Source: G965227875 sp965227875 (lineage in GTDB: Bacteria; Pseudomonadota; Alphaproteobacteria; Rhizobiales; JAJFHC01). Taken from it: 64,000 bases of DNA. The notes under the pieces are model-generated. The model had not been told where the DNA came from. It saw only the letters and a program-made list of their open reading frames with translations, and did no database searches. Both the position numbers and the translations under genes were made by a program. Of this stretch, positions 1 through 9,687 are shown in pieces. How positions within the stretch are numbered: the stretch's first letter is position 1; each line of letters begins with the position of its first letter. The stretch spans positions 434,001 through 498,000 of the forward strand of contig OZ245783.1 in assembly GCA_965227875.1 (NCBI GenBank), given 5' to 3'.

Positions 1-1
1 G

Positions 2-751
2 GTGCCCTTGAAGCGCTTCCTGATCGGCCTGCCCTGGCCCGTGGTCGCGGCCCTGCTCGGCCTCGCCGGTTATACGCTCGGCGGCTGGCGCCTCGCGGCC
101 CTGTGCGCCGCGCTGACGATCTTCATCGCCGCCGTCGGCCTGTGGAGCAAGGCCATGGTCACGGTCTACCTGTGCGGTATCTCGGTCATCTTCGCCTGCC
201 TCATAGGCATCCCGATCGGCATCGCGGCGGCCAGTCGCGACCGCCTGTGGCGGGTGGTCCAGGTCATCATCGACACGCTTCAGACGCTGCCGTCCTTCGT
301 CTACCTCATGCCCGTCGTCATGCTGTTCCGCGTCGGCGACTTCGCCGCCATGATCGCCGTCGTCGCCTATGCGCTGGCGCCGGCGATCCGCTACACCGCC
401 CACGGGCTGCGCCGTGTCGACCCGCAACTGGTGGAGGCGGGCATCGTGTCCGGCTGCACGCGGGGACAGCTCCTGCGCAAGATCGAGTTGCGGCTCGCGC
501 TGCCGGAAATCCTGCTCGGCATCAACCAGACCATCATGCTGGCGCTGTCCATGCTCGTCATCACCGCGCTGGTGGGCACACGCGAACTCGGGCAGGAGGT
601 CTACATCGCGCTCACCAAGGCCGATACGGGCCGCGGTCTCGTCGCGGGACTGTGCGTGGCGTTCATCGCCATCATCGCGGACCGGCTCATCACCGCCGGT
701 GCGACCCGGATGAAACAGAGGCTCGGCCTCGCCGAACAGGGGAGTTCGTGA
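2..751 (+). CDS. ABC transporter permease, ProW-like (partial at window start)
   Basis: Inner-membrane permease of a glycine betaine/proline-type ABC importer. The visible 249 residues are a chain of hydrophobic segments. The cytoplasmic coupling loop typical of binding-protein-dependent permeases is at about residues 134-174 (LVEAGIVSGCTRGQLL followed by LPEILLGINQ). The frame is open to the window edge. A GTG at base 2 could serve as a start, but ProW proteins usually have 50-100 more N-terminal residues, so the gene probably begins upstream, where I would expect the ATPase and binding protein. The next gene starts directly after its stop codon, which suggests co-translation. Linkage to two dimethylglycine/sarcosine dehydrogenase-like genes supports a methylated-amine substrate; that is inference. 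Confidence 0.85.
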   Translation: MPLKRFLIGLPWPVVAALLGLAGYTLGGWRLAALCAALTIFIAAVGLWSKAMVTVYLCGISVIFACLIGIPIGIAAASRDRLWRVVQVIIDTLQTLPSFVYLMPVVMLFRVGDFAAMIAVVAYALAPAIRYTAHGLRRVDPQLVEAGIVSGCTRGQLLRKIELRLALPEILLGINQTIMLALSMLVITALVGTRELGQEVYIALTKADTGRGLVAGLCVAFIAIIADRLITAGATRMKQRLGLAEQGSS

Positions 752-1633
752 ATGTCCGACAACCGTGAACGCGCCCGTGCACTGCCGATCTGGTCGATGG
801 ATGTCGACCCGCAGCCGCTTGCCGGCGGGCTCAGCAACGAGAACTTCACCGTCGAGGACGGTTCATCGAAATACGTGGTGCGCTTCGGTGACGATTTCGC
901 GGTTCATCACGTCTTCCGCGACAACGAACGCATGGCGGCCACCGCCGCCCATGCGGCCGGTTTCGCCCCGGAACTGGTCCATGCCGAACAGGGCGTCATG
1001 GTCTGCCGCTATGTCGAGAGCACGACCTATGACGAACGGGGCGTACAGGAAAACATCGACCGAATCGCCGACCTCGTGAAGCGCTACCACATCTCGATGC
1101 CGCAATTCGTATCGGGGCCGGGACGGATCTTCTGGCCGTTCCACGTCGTGCGCGACTACGCCAAGACCCTGCGGGACGGCAAGAGCCGGATGATCGACGA
1201 CGTGCCGGGTTACGTCGACCTCGCCAACGAACTCGAGGCCGTGCAGCCGCCGCTGCCGATCATCTACGGCCATCATGATCTCTTGCCCGCGAACTTCCTC
1301 GACGACGGCCAGCGCCTCTGGCTGATCGATTTCGAGTACGCGGCATTCTCCACGCCCATGTTCGATCTTGCCGGGATCGCGTCCAACGCGCTCTTCGAGC
1401 CCGAACAGGACGAGGCGCTGCTCGCCGCCTATTTCGGTGCAGCACCCGGACCCGAACTCGTCAGGGGACACGCGGCCATGAAATGCGCCTCCCTGCTGCG
1501 CGAGGCCATGTGGAGCATGGTTTCGGAAATCCACCTCGACACGCCGGGCATCGACTATGTCGATTACACCCGGGAGAACCTCGAGCGGCTCTCCGCCGCG
1601 CTTGACAGTTACCGTTCACGATTTCAGGGATGA
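752..1633 (+). CDS. choline kinase/aminoglycoside phosphotransferase-fold protein
   Basis: 293-residue small-molecule kinase of the choline/ethanolamine kinase-APH fold. The catalytic loop is H174-H-D176-LLPAN181 and the metal-binding motif is D193-F-E, both as expected for the family. An N-terminal glycine-rich stretch (LAGGLSNENF) is the nucleotide-binding loop. The ATG follows the permease stop without a gap, and its own stop overlaps the next gene by ATGA, so it sits firmly inside the methylated-amine operon. The substrate is unknown: choline, ethanolamine or another hydroxylated amine are possible. A second divergent member lies at the end of the operon. Confidence 0.85.
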   Translation: MSDNRERARALPIWSMDVDPQPLAGGLSNENFTVEDGSSKYVVRFGDDFAVHHVFRDNERMAATAAHAAGFAPELVHAEQGVMVCRYVESTTYDERGVQENIDRIADLVKRYHISMPQFVSGPGRIFWPFHVVRDYAKTLRDGKSRMIDDVPGYVDLANELEAVQPPLPIIYGHHDLLPANFLDDGQRLWLIDFEYAAFSTPMFDLAGIASNALFEPEQDEALLAAYFGAAPGPELVRGHAAMKCASLLREAMWSMVSEIHLDTPGIDYVDYTRENLERLSAALDSYRSRFQG

Positions 1634-4080
1634 CAGCCGTGCCCCTCCCCTCACATGCCCAGATCGTCGTCATTGGCGGCGGTATCATCGGATGTTCCAC
1701 CGCCTACCACCTCGCCCGCGACCACAAGGCGGACATCGTACTCCTGGAAAGCGGAAAGTTCACCAGCGGCTCCACCTGGCATGCCGCCGGGCTTGTCGGC
1801 CAGCTGCGGACATCGGCGGCGATCACCCAGGTGCTGAAATATTCCGTCGACCTCTACACGAAACTCGAAGCCGAAACCGGCCTTGCGACCGGCTGGAAGC
1901 AAAATGGCGGCCTGCGGCTGGCGGCGAACGAGGAACGCTGGACGGAGATCAAGCGCCAGGCCACCACGGCTCACAGTTTCGGGCTCGAGATGGAACTGCT
2001 CACGCCATCCGAAGCCAAGGATCTCTGGCCGCTCATGGACGTGTCCGATTTGGTCGGCGCGGCCTTCCTGCCGACGGACGGACAGGCTTCGCCCTCCGAC
2101 ATAACCCAGTCGCTCGCCAAGGGCGCGCGCATGCATGGCGCGAAACTCTTTGAAGGCGTGAAAGTCACCGACATTTCCGTCTCCGAAGGCCGCGTCACCG
2201 GCGTTGTGACCGACCAGGGCACCATTTCATGCGACCGGGTCGTCAACTGTGCGGGCATGTGGGCCAAGCAGGTCGGTCGCCTGGCCGGCGTCAGCGTGCC
2301 GCTCCAGGCGGTCCAGCACCAGTACATGGTGAGCGAAAGGATCGAGGGCGTGACCCCCGATCTTCCGACCGTGCGCGATCCCGACCGCCTCACCTATTTC
2401 AAGGAGGAAGTCGGCGGTCTCGTCATGGGCGGGTACGAGTTCAACCCCGTCGCCTGGGATGTCGACCCGATCCCGGAAGGGTTCGAGTTCCAGCTGCTCG
2501 AGGAAGACTGGGATCAGTTCGAGCAATTCATGGAGCCCGCCATCGGCCGCATTCCCGCCTTCGAAAAGGCCGGCATCAAGCAGCTCATCAACGGACCGGA
2601 AAGCTTCACGCCGGACGGCACCTACATCATGGGCGAGGCGCCGGAAGTAAAGGGTTTCTTCGTCGGCGCAGGGTTCAACGCCTTCGGCATCGCGTCGGGC
2701 GGCGGCGCGGGGTGGACCCTCGCCCAGTGGGTCATCGACGGCGAACAGCCGCTCGACCTGTGGAGCGTCGACATCAGGCGTTTCTCCAATCTGCATCGCG
2801 ATGACGCCTGGGTCCGCGAGCGCACCCTGGAGGCCTACGGCAAGCACTACACGGTGGCTTTCCCGCACGAGGAATACACATCCGGCCGCCCGCGCATCGT
2901 CTCCCCGCTCTACGAGAGGCTGAAAGCCAAGCGCGCCTGTTTCGGTTCCAAGCTGGGCTGGGAGCGCCCCAACTGGTTTGCGCCCGAAGGCGTCGAACCC
3001 GTGGACGACTATTCCATGGGCCGCCAGAACTGGTTCGACCATGTCGGCACCGAACACAAGGCGGTCCGCGAGACGGTCGGTGTGTTCGACCAGTCCTCGT
3101 TCGCCAAGTTCGAACTCCAGGGCCCGGACGCCGAGGAGGCGCTGTCCTGGATCGCCGCCAACGACGTCGCCAAGCCCGTCGGCCGTGTGATCTATACCCA
3201 GATGCTGAACTCCCGCGGCGGCATCGAATGCGACCTGACGGCGGCAAGGCTGGCCGACGACCGCTATTTCATCGTCACCGGAACGGGTTTCAGAACGCAC
3301 GACTTCGCCTGGATATCCAACCATATCAAGCCGGGCCTGAACGCTCGCCTCATCGACGTCACGGAGGAGTACGGGACGCTCTCCCTCTTCGGCCCCAACG
3401 CGCGCGACGTGCTCGCCGCCGTGACCGATGACGACATTTCCCACGAGGCCTTTCCCTTCGCCCATGTCCGCGAGATCACCGTCGCGGGCCACACGGTCCG
3501 CGCCCTGAGGATCACCTATGTCGGCGAACTCGGCTGGGAACTGCACATGCCCATAGCCGCCACCGGCGACGTCTTCGACGCCCTGTTCGCCGCAGGCGAT
3601 GACTACGGCATTGCGCCAGCGGGATACCGGGCGATCGAGTCCCTGCGGCTCGAGAAGGGATACCGGGCCTGGGGCAGCGACATCACTCCGAACGACAACC
3701 CGTTCCAGGCGGGCCTCGGCTGGGCGGTCAAGCTCAAGTCCAATGTCGACTTCCTCGGCCGCGCCGCCTGCGAGGAAGCCGCTCGCAATCCGCTCGCCAA
3801 GCGCCTCGCCTGTTTCATCCTCGACGACCCCGACATCGTCCTTGTCGGCCGGGAGACCATCCTGCGGAACGGCAAACCGGTCGGCTATCTCACCAGCGGC
3901 GGGTTCGGATACACGGTCGGCACGTCCATCGGATACGGCTATATCCGCAACCCCGAAGGCGTGACCGACGACTTCATCGCGGACGGCACCTACGAACTGG
4001 AAGTCGCGACGGAAAAGGCCTCCTGCCGCGTGCAGCTCGAGCCCCTCTACGACCCGGCCATGCGCCGGATCAGGTGCTGA
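1630..4080 (+). CDS. FAD-dependent dimethylglycine/sarcosine dehydrogenase-like protein 1
   Basis: 816-residue two-part enzyme. The N-terminal half is a DAO-type FAD domain with the dinucleotide motif G16-GGII-G21. H51 in TWHAAGL is the position that binds FAD covalently in dimethylglycine and sarcosine dehydrogenases. The C-terminal half (from about residue 430) is a GcvT-like folate-binding domain with the aminomethyltransferase C-terminal barrel. The expected reaction is oxidative removal of an N-methyl group, with the one-carbon unit passed to tetrahydrofolate. The start overlaps the kinase stop (ATGA). The exact substrate (dimethylglycine, sarcosine or another N-methyl amine) cannot be decided from sequence. 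Confidence 0.88.
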   Translation: MTAVPLPSHAQIVVIGGGIIGCSTAYHLARDHKADIVLLESGKFTSGSTWHAAGLVGQLRTSAAITQVLKYSVDLYTKLEAETGLATGWKQNGGLRLAANEERWTEIKRQATTAHSFGLEMELLTPSEAKDLWPLMDVSDLVGAAFLPTDGQASPSDITQSLAKGARMHGAKLFEGVKVTDISVSEGRVTGVVTDQGTISCDRVVNCAGMWAKQVGRLAGVSVPLQAVQHQYMVSERIEGVTPDLPTVRDPDRLTYFKEEVGGLVMGGYEFNPVAWDVDPIPEGFEFQLLEEDWDQFEQFMEPAIGRIPAFEKAGIKQLINGPESFTPDGTYIMGEAPEVKGFFVGAGFNAFGIASGGGAGWTLAQWVIDGEQPLDLWSVDIRRFSNLHRDDAWVRERTLEAYGKHYTVAFPHEEYTSGRPRIVSPLYERLKAKRACFGSKLGWERPNWFAPEGVEPVDDYSMGRQNWFDHVGTEHKAVRETVGVFDQSSFAKFELQGPDAEEALSWIAANDVAKPVGRVIYTQMLNSRGGIECDLTAARLADDRYFIVTGTGFRTHDFAWISNHIKPGLNARLIDVTEEYGTLSLFGPNARDVLAAVTDDDISHEAFPFAHVREITVAGHTVRALRITYVGELGWELHMPIAATGDVFDALFAAGDDYGIAPAGYRAIESLRLEKGYRAWGSDITPNDNPFQAGLGWAVKLKSNVDFLGRAACEEAARNPLAKRLACFILDDPDIVLVGRETILRNGKPVGYLTSGGFGYTVGTSIGYGYIRNPEGVTDDFIADGTYELEVATEKASCRVQLEPLYDPAMRRIRC

Positions 4081-4098
4081 ACGCGAAAGGTCCCAGCC

Positions 4099-6522
4099 AT
4101 GCCGTTTTCCGCTGACAGGCACGCCCGCATCGTCATCATCGGCGGCGGCGCCATCGGTTGTTCGCTCGCGTACCACCTGGGCCGGGCGGGCGAGTCCGAC
4201 GTCCTTCTGCTCGAGAAGGCGCAGATCACCGAAGGCTGCACCTGGCACGCCGCCGGCCTCGTCGGCCAGTTGCGTTCCAAGCGCAACCTGACCCGGCTGA
4301 TGCAGAATTCCGTCGCCGTGTTCGATCGTCTGGAGGCCGAGAGCGGCCAGCCCGTCGACTGGAAGAAGGTGGGGTCGTTGCGGCTGGCGTCTTCGGAAGA
4401 TCGCTGGAGCGAGATCCGCCGGTCCATGACCCAGGCCAAGAGCTTCGACGTCGAGTGCCACAGCCTGAGCGCTTCCGAAGCCAGGGACCTCTTTCCCTAC
4501 ATCACCACCGACGGCGTGGTCGGCGCGGCCTTCATTCCAGGCGACGGCGCGGTCGACCCCTACGCCCTGACCCAGGCCTATGCGCGTGCTGCGAGGAAGT
4601 CCGGCGTTCGGATCGAAGAGCGCACCGCGGTCACCGACATCGTGGTCGAGAACGGGCGCGTCGCCGGCGTCGTGACGGATTCCGGAAACGTCGGTTGCGA
4701 CATTCTCGTCAACTGCGCGGGCCTCTGGGCGAAACGCGTGGCCGAACTCGCCGGCATCCCGGTGGCCGCGGGCGTCGTCGAGCACCAGTATTTCCTCACC
4801 GAGAAGTCGCTCGAGTTCTCGCCCGACTTGCCGACGCTGCGCGACCCGGACAAGAACTTCTACCTCAAGCCCGACGTCGGCGCCTTCGCCATCGGCGGCT
4901 GGGAAGACGGCACCAGTGGCTGCTGGCGCGGCCGGCCGCCGCTCGACTTCGGACGAGAACTCTTTCCCGCGAACATGGACCGGCTGGAGCTTTTCGCCCT
5001 GCCGTGTTCCGAGCGCCTGCCGGTGCTGAACGAGACCGGCATACAGACCGTCATCAACGGACCCATTCCCGTCTCCGCCGATGGTGAACCGATCATGGGG
5101 CCCGCACCCGGCCTTCCCAACTTCTACCTCGCCTGCGGATTCACCGCCGGGATCGCGGCGTCGGGCGGGGCCGGCGACGCCATGGCCAACTGGATTCTCG
5201 AAGGCGACCCCGGAATGGACCTCTGGGCGTTCGACGCCCGCAGGTTCGGACCGCACCATGCCCAGAGCCGCTTTCTCGAGGACCGTGCGATCGAAGCCTA
5301 CGGCGCCTACTACAAGATCCACTGGCCGGGCGAGGAGTCGCGGTCCGCACGCGGACTGCGCCGGTCCCCGCTCTATCACCGCTTGCTCGACGCGGGCGCG
5401 TCCTACGGCTCGAAGTCCGGTTGGGAACGACCCAACTGGTTCGCCCCGCAGGGTGTGTCTCCCGTCGACCAGCCAAGCTTTGAGCACCAGCCCAACTGGT
5501 TCGAACACGTCGGTCGCGAAACCGAAGCGATCCGGAACCGCGTGGCGCTCATCGACCAGACCTCCTTCTCGAAGTTCGAAGTGACCGGCCCGGGCGCCGA
5601 GGCCTTTCTCCAGTCGCTGGCCTCTAACGACATCGCCGGCGGACCCGGACGGTGCATCTACACCCAGCTCTGCAACGAGAAGGGCGGCATCGAGGCCGAC
5701 CTCACCATCATGCACACGGCCCCCGGGCGGTTCCTCGTCGTCACAGGCTCCGGTTTCGGTATCCGCGACAGCGGCTGGATTGCCGACCACATGCCCCGGG
5801 ACGGGTCGGTGGCCATGAGGGACGTCACCGCCCACTTTGCCGTTATCAACCTGTGCGGCCCCCGCGCACGCGACGTGCTGTCGAAAGTGACGGACGCCGA
5901 CGTGTCGGACGCCGCGCTGCCTTTCCTGTCGATCGCGGACCTTGAGATCGGACATGCGCGGGCCACGGCCTGCCGCGTCGGTTATGTCGGCGAACTGGGC
6001 TGGGAACTCTATGTCGGGATGGACGTCGCCGGGCATGTCTACGACACGCTGTGCCAGGCGGGCGAGGAATTTGGCATCGCCGATGCTGGATACAGGGCGA
6101 TCGAATCCTGCCGCCTGGAGAAGGGCTATCTCTACTGGTCCGGCGATATCACCCCGGACTACTCGCCCTACGAGGCGGGTCTGGGGTTCTGCGTCGCCCT
6201 AGACAAGGGGCCCTTCGTCGGCCGCGACGCCCTGGAACGCCTGAAGGCCGAAGGACCGGCGCGAAAGCTGTGCTCCTTCTACCTCGACGGATTTGCACCG
6301 TTCCATGGCGGCGAGGCCATCCTTCTGGAGGGAAGGCCGGTCTCGTCGACCACCAGTGCCGGTTACGGTCATCATCTCGGCAAGACAATCGCCATGGGCT
6401 ACCTGCCGGTGGATCTGATCGGGGATACCGGGTACGAGATCGAGGCGTTCGGCCGGACGCACGCGGTCGAACGCGGACCGCGATGCCTCTACGATCCGCG
6501 CATGGAACGGCTCAAGTCCTGA
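4099..6522 (+). CDS. FAD-dependent dimethylglycine/sarcosine dehydrogenase-like protein 2
   Basis: 807-residue paralogue of the preceding gene with the same architecture: FAD motif G15-GGAI-G20, predicted flavin-linking H50 in TWHAAGL, then a GcvT-like folate domain. Residues such as SGWERPNWFAP are shared almost exactly between the two proteins, but the rest differs throughout. They are therefore old duplicates or separate acquisitions rather than a recent copy, and probably act on different N-methyl substrates or consecutive steps. It starts 18 bp after its paralogue and is followed 18 bp later by a second kinase-fold gene. Confidence 0.88.
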   Translation: MPFSADRHARIVIIGGGAIGCSLAYHLGRAGESDVLLLEKAQITEGCTWHAAGLVGQLRSKRNLTRLMQNSVAVFDRLEAESGQPVDWKKVGSLRLASSEDRWSEIRRSMTQAKSFDVECHSLSASEARDLFPYITTDGVVGAAFIPGDGAVDPYALTQAYARAARKSGVRIEERTAVTDIVVENGRVAGVVTDSGNVGCDILVNCAGLWAKRVAELAGIPVAAGVVEHQYFLTEKSLEFSPDLPTLRDPDKNFYLKPDVGAFAIGGWEDGTSGCWRGRPPLDFGRELFPANMDRLELFALPCSERLPVLNETGIQTVINGPIPVSADGEPIMGPAPGLPNFYLACGFTAGIAASGGAGDAMANWILEGDPGMDLWAFDARRFGPHHAQSRFLEDRAIEAYGAYYKIHWPGEESRSARGLRRSPLYHRLLDAGASYGSKSGWERPNWFAPQGVSPVDQPSFEHQPNWFEHVGRETEAIRNRVALIDQTSFSKFEVTGPGAEAFLQSLASNDIAGGPGRCIYTQLCNEKGGIEADLTIMHTAPGRFLVVTGSGFGIRDSGWIADHMPRDGSVAMRDVTAHFAVINLCGPRARDVLSKVTDADVSDAALPFLSIADLEIGHARATACRVGYVGELGWELYVGMDVAGHVYDTLCQAGEEFGIADAGYRAIESCRLEKGYLYWSGDITPDYSPYEAGLGFCVALDKGPFVGRDALERLKAEGPARKLCSFYLDGFAPFHGGEAILLEGRPVSSTTSAGYGHHLGKTIAMGYLPVDLIGDTGYEIEAFGRTHAVERGPRCLYDPRMERLKS

Positions 6523-6540
6523 TAACGAGGGGAGAAACGG

Positions 6541-7470
6541 ATGTCGGATGAAGCGCTCGACAAGGCCCGCGAAACGGTCGCGTCGCTGGAAGTCTATGGC
6601 GGCAGGCCGGAAGACTATGCGATCGCGCGACTGGGCGGCCTGACCAACCTGGTGTTCCGCGTCGAGGGTCCCGGCGGGGTGACCTGCCTGAGGTTGCCGG
6701 GCGCGGGCACGGAAGAGTACATCGACAGGTCCGTCGAAGCCCACAACGCGCACGCGGCCGCCAAAGCCGGCGTGAGCCCGGAAGTCCTGCACGCCGATGC
6801 GGCATCCGGTGTCATGGTCAGCCGGTTTCTCGACGGCACCGTCACCATGTCGCCGGATGCCTTCGCGGCCCGGCCCGGCGCACCCGCCCGTGCCGCGGAA
6901 GCCTTCCGCAAGCTGCACACGAGCGGTGAGCGGTTCGAGTTCCGCTTCGAGCTCTTCTCGATGATCGACGACTATCTCAAAGTGCTCTCCGGCAAGTCCG
7001 TGGATTTTCCCGATGGGTATCACGACGTGCTCAAGGAAGCCGAGGCCGTGCGAGCGGCCCTCGACGCCAGGCCGGCGGCACTCGCACCCTGTCACTGCGA
7101 TCCCCTTTGCGAAAATTTCCTCGACACTGGCGATCTCATGTGGATCGTCGACTGGGAGTATTCCGGCATGAACGATCCGCTCTGGGATCTCGGCGACCTG
7201 TCCGTCGAGGGCGCATTCTCCGACGCCATGGACATGGAGATGATGAACGCCTATTTCCCCGGCGGTCCAGGCGACGCGGACATGGGCCGCATGGTCATCT
7301 ACAAGGCCATGTGCGACCTGCTGTGGACGCTCTGGGGCCTGATCCAGCACGCCAACGACAATCCCGCGGAAGACTTCTGGGCCTACTCCACCGGCCGCTT
7401 CGAGCGCTGCAAGGCGCTCATGAACGACCCGTCCTTCGCGGGCCACCTGCGCGCGGTCGAAAAGGGCTGA
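6541..7470 (+). CDS. choline kinase/aminoglycoside phosphotransferase-fold protein 2
   Basis: 309-residue kinase-fold protein. The catalytic loop is H185-C-D187 with N192, the metal-binding D204-W-E follows, and a nucleotide loop (LGGLTNLVFRV) lies near residue 37. The ATG follows a good ribosome site (gaggggagaaacgg). It is distantly related to the kinase at 752-1633, so the operon carries two such enzymes around two demethylating flavoproteins. It is the last gene of the operon and converges, 6 bp away, with an unrelated exported-protein gene. The phosphate acceptor is unknown. Confidence 0.85.
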   Translation: MSDEALDKARETVASLEVYGGRPEDYAIARLGGLTNLVFRVEGPGGVTCLRLPGAGTEEYIDRSVEAHNAHAAAKAGVSPEVLHADAASGVMVSRFLDGTVTMSPDAFAARPGAPARAAEAFRKLHTSGERFEFRFELFSMIDDYLKVLSGKSVDFPDGYHDVLKEAEAVRAALDARPAALAPCHCDPLCENFLDTGDLMWIVDWEYSGMNDPLWDLGDLSVEGAFSDAMDMEMMNAYFPGGPGDADMGRMVIYKAMCDLLWTLWGLIQHANDNPAEDFWAYSTGRFERCKALMNDPSFAGHLRAVEKG

Positions 7471-7476
7471 ACGCGA

Positions 7477-9687
7477 TCAGCGTACCGCGCCGAGGCTCCA
7501 GAAGCGCTGGTCGATCGGCGGCAGGTCCCGGCCGAAGGCAACTTCGATGCGCACCGTGCGATCCGAACGCCGCGGGAACCCGGCGCGCAGGATGCCCCTG
7601 TCCGTCCGCCATTCGTAGACGCGCACGACCCTGCCAGAGTTTACATCCGCCTCGATCGCTCCGGTGAAAGCCCCCTCCTCGAGTGCCCGGTCCGGCGGAC
7701 CGTGGAAGCGGGAAATGTGTTCGCGTACCCGCTCGAGCGTCCGCAATGCGGTTTCCGGGCGTCCCGTGGGGTCGAGATCGACGATCAGCACCGCCCGTGA
7801 GACCCGACCCGCTTCGGGAACCAGCGCCAGCCGCTGCCGTTCGGCAAGTCTCGGGAACGCGGTCACGTCGTAGACAAGGACGTCTCCGACCGCCACCGGT
7901 GCGGAAACACCGTCGCGTCCAAGCCCCGTGCGCACGTCAAGGATCGCCAGCCCCGGATGGAGAGCGGCGAGGTCGACACCGCTGCTTCCGACGAATGTCC
8001 GGGTCCCTGTCTCCGCCTCGTCCGCCTCGATGAAGCGGCCTCTGGAGAGGGATCCGGCCGGCTTGTGGAACTGGAGCGTATAAAACGCCCCGATGCGATA
8101 GGACTCGCCGTTGCGTCCGGGATCGGGCGAGCGCCCGTGATACTCCGCTTCGACGCCGAACGTGTGCACGCCCCTGCGGTAGCTGTACCGGCCGGTGGCA
8201 TCTTCGGAAAAACTGTCCGTTCCGCCCGCCGTGCGTGCGTCGAAATAACCGATCCCCGCTGAAAGGTCGACGGCGTGCCCGCCCCTGTGCGCAACCAGGC
8301 TGATCCCCGCGCCGGTCTCTTCGAGTGCCGAAAGCCCGCTGCGGTCGCGAAAATGGACTTCCGGCGAGATCACGCCAGACCAACCCTCCAGCGAGAAGTT
8401 CCGGTCGGCCGCAAGGGTGACACCATAGGACGTCGAATCACGGGCATTGTCGTCATTGAACTCCAGGAAGTTCGCCCCGAAACGGATGAGCAGGTCGCGC
8501 CCCGCCGGAAAGTTCAGGTCAAGACGCGACGACAGCGTGTCGGTATCGACGGTACGGGCTTCGTTCCTCGCGTCGGAATAGAACGTGTCCCAATACCCGG
8601 TCGCACCGGGCACCAGGCCGCCCGGCAACGGGCCGCTCAACGAAAGACCGGCCGTCCGCGTCCTGCGCTCGTTGCTGCTTTCGAGCGCATCGATCACGTG
8701 AAGCGCGCGCGCATTCGCCGCGATCCCGTTGTCGAAGCGCCAGCCGGCCCTGCCGTCGACGGTCTCGCGGTCTGCGGAGACGACCTTGCCGTTCGGCCGG
8801 AAATCCGCCCCGTATCTCTCGTAGACGAGTGAATAGGTCAGCGGCGCCGTCAGGCTGTAGCCATTGAGCGAGGCAAAGAGGCCCGTATCCTCCCGTCCGT
8901 TCTCCTGTGTTCCGGTATCGGTATGATCGCCCGTGAAGTAGGCGCCTTCCGCCTCGGCCGTGAACGCCTGGCCGGCGAGACCGAATCCCCGTTCGCCGGC
9001 GATACTGAAGACGGTCTGGTCCCGGCGCCCGAACCCGGCCGCCCTGTCCCGTTCGCGGTAATTGTGCACCAGGTTCGCGTTCAGCGCACCGATACGGGGG
9101 TCGAGAAGCAACCCGGAAAACCCGAAATAGAGATCCTCGCCGAAATCCTCGTTCGCGTGCTTGTAGATCCCCGACGGCCGCCCGGCAAAGAAGACCGCGG
9201 AGACGTCCGAGCGGCCGTTGCCGACTGCCGGCTGCAGGTCGACTTCCGCACCTCGCAGCGACCGGCTCAGCGTGCGCGGACTGATATCGGCGAAGTAGTC
9301 CCCCGCCTGGAACCTGAACGGCACCGCGGCGTCGCCCTTTTCCCAGCGCAGGTTGAAGCGCTCGAAGATCACTCCCTCGTGGCTCGACAGCCGGTAATCG
9401 GACGCGTTGACCAGGCCCGACATCTCGAGACCGAGCGTCTCGAAAGCCGAGAACCGCCTGTTGGCCTGGAGATCGAACTCCGAATACCCGTGCCCGCCTT
9501 CGGTCGGGAAGACCGCCTGCGCCGGATCGCCGTCGGTGTCGTAATGATCGTAATGGAGGGAAAGATAGGCATTGATGTCCCACATCGAAATCGCGTCGGG
9601 ACCGAACGCTTCCTGCGCTTCAAGCCGCGGCGCGATTGCGATTGCCATGCAAACGCAGATCGGCGGAAGAATCCTGCGGGACCGCAT
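7477..9687 (-). CDS. predicted outer-membrane beta-barrel protein, unknown function
   Basis: 736-residue exported protein. A signal peptide (about residues 1-25, ending RLEAQ) is followed by about 550 residues of alternating amphipathic strands rich in aromatic, Asp, Gly and Arg residues (for example YFADISPRTLSRSLRG), as in large outer-membrane barrels. The last 150 residues look like a separate soluble domain. ATG at 9687 is preferred over the GTG one codon upstream because GGAGG lies 7 nt before it and it overlaps the upstream stop as TGATG. It is the last gene of a four-gene exported-protein operon. I cannot name a family. Confidence 0.75.
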   Translation of the reverse strand: MRSRRILPPICVCMAIAIAPRLEAQEAFGPDAISMWDINAYLSLHYDHYDTDGDPAQAVFPTEGGHGYSEFDLQANRRFSAFETLGLEMSGLVNASDYRLSSHEGVIFERFNLRWEKGDAAVPFRFQAGDYFADISPRTLSRSLRGAEVDLQPAVGNGRSDVSAVFFAGRPSGIYKHANEDFGEDLYFGFSGLLLDPRIGALNANLVHNYRERDRAAGFGRRDQTVFSIAGERGFGLAGQAFTAEAEGAYFTGDHTDTGTQENGREDTGLFASLNGYSLTAPLTYSLVYERYGADFRPNGKVVSADRETVDGRAGWRFDNGIAANARALHVIDALESSNERRTRTAGLSLSGPLPGGLVPGATGYWDTFYSDARNEARTVDTDTLSSRLDLNFPAGRDLLIRFGANFLEFNDDNARDSTSYGVTLAADRNFSLEGWSGVISPEVHFRDRSGLSALEETGAGISLVAHRGGHAVDLSAGIGYFDARTAGGTDSFSEDATGRYSYRRGVHTFGVEAEYHGRSPDPGRNGESYRIGAFYTLQFHKPAGSLSRGRFIEADEAETGTRTFVGSSGVDLAALHPGLAILDVRTGLGRDGVSAPVAVGDVLVYDVTAFPRLAERQRLALVPEAGRVSRAVLIVDLDPTGRPETALRTLERVREHISRFHGPPDRALEEGAFTGAIEADVNSGRVVRVYEWRTDRGILRAGFPRRSDRTVRIEVAFGRDLPPIDQRFWSLGAVR

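Noticed and set aside
2227..6036. 1269-codon open frame on the minus strand
   Set aside because: Entirely antisense to the two dehydrogenase genes, which have clear motifs; the frame stays open because of the GC-rich third positions.
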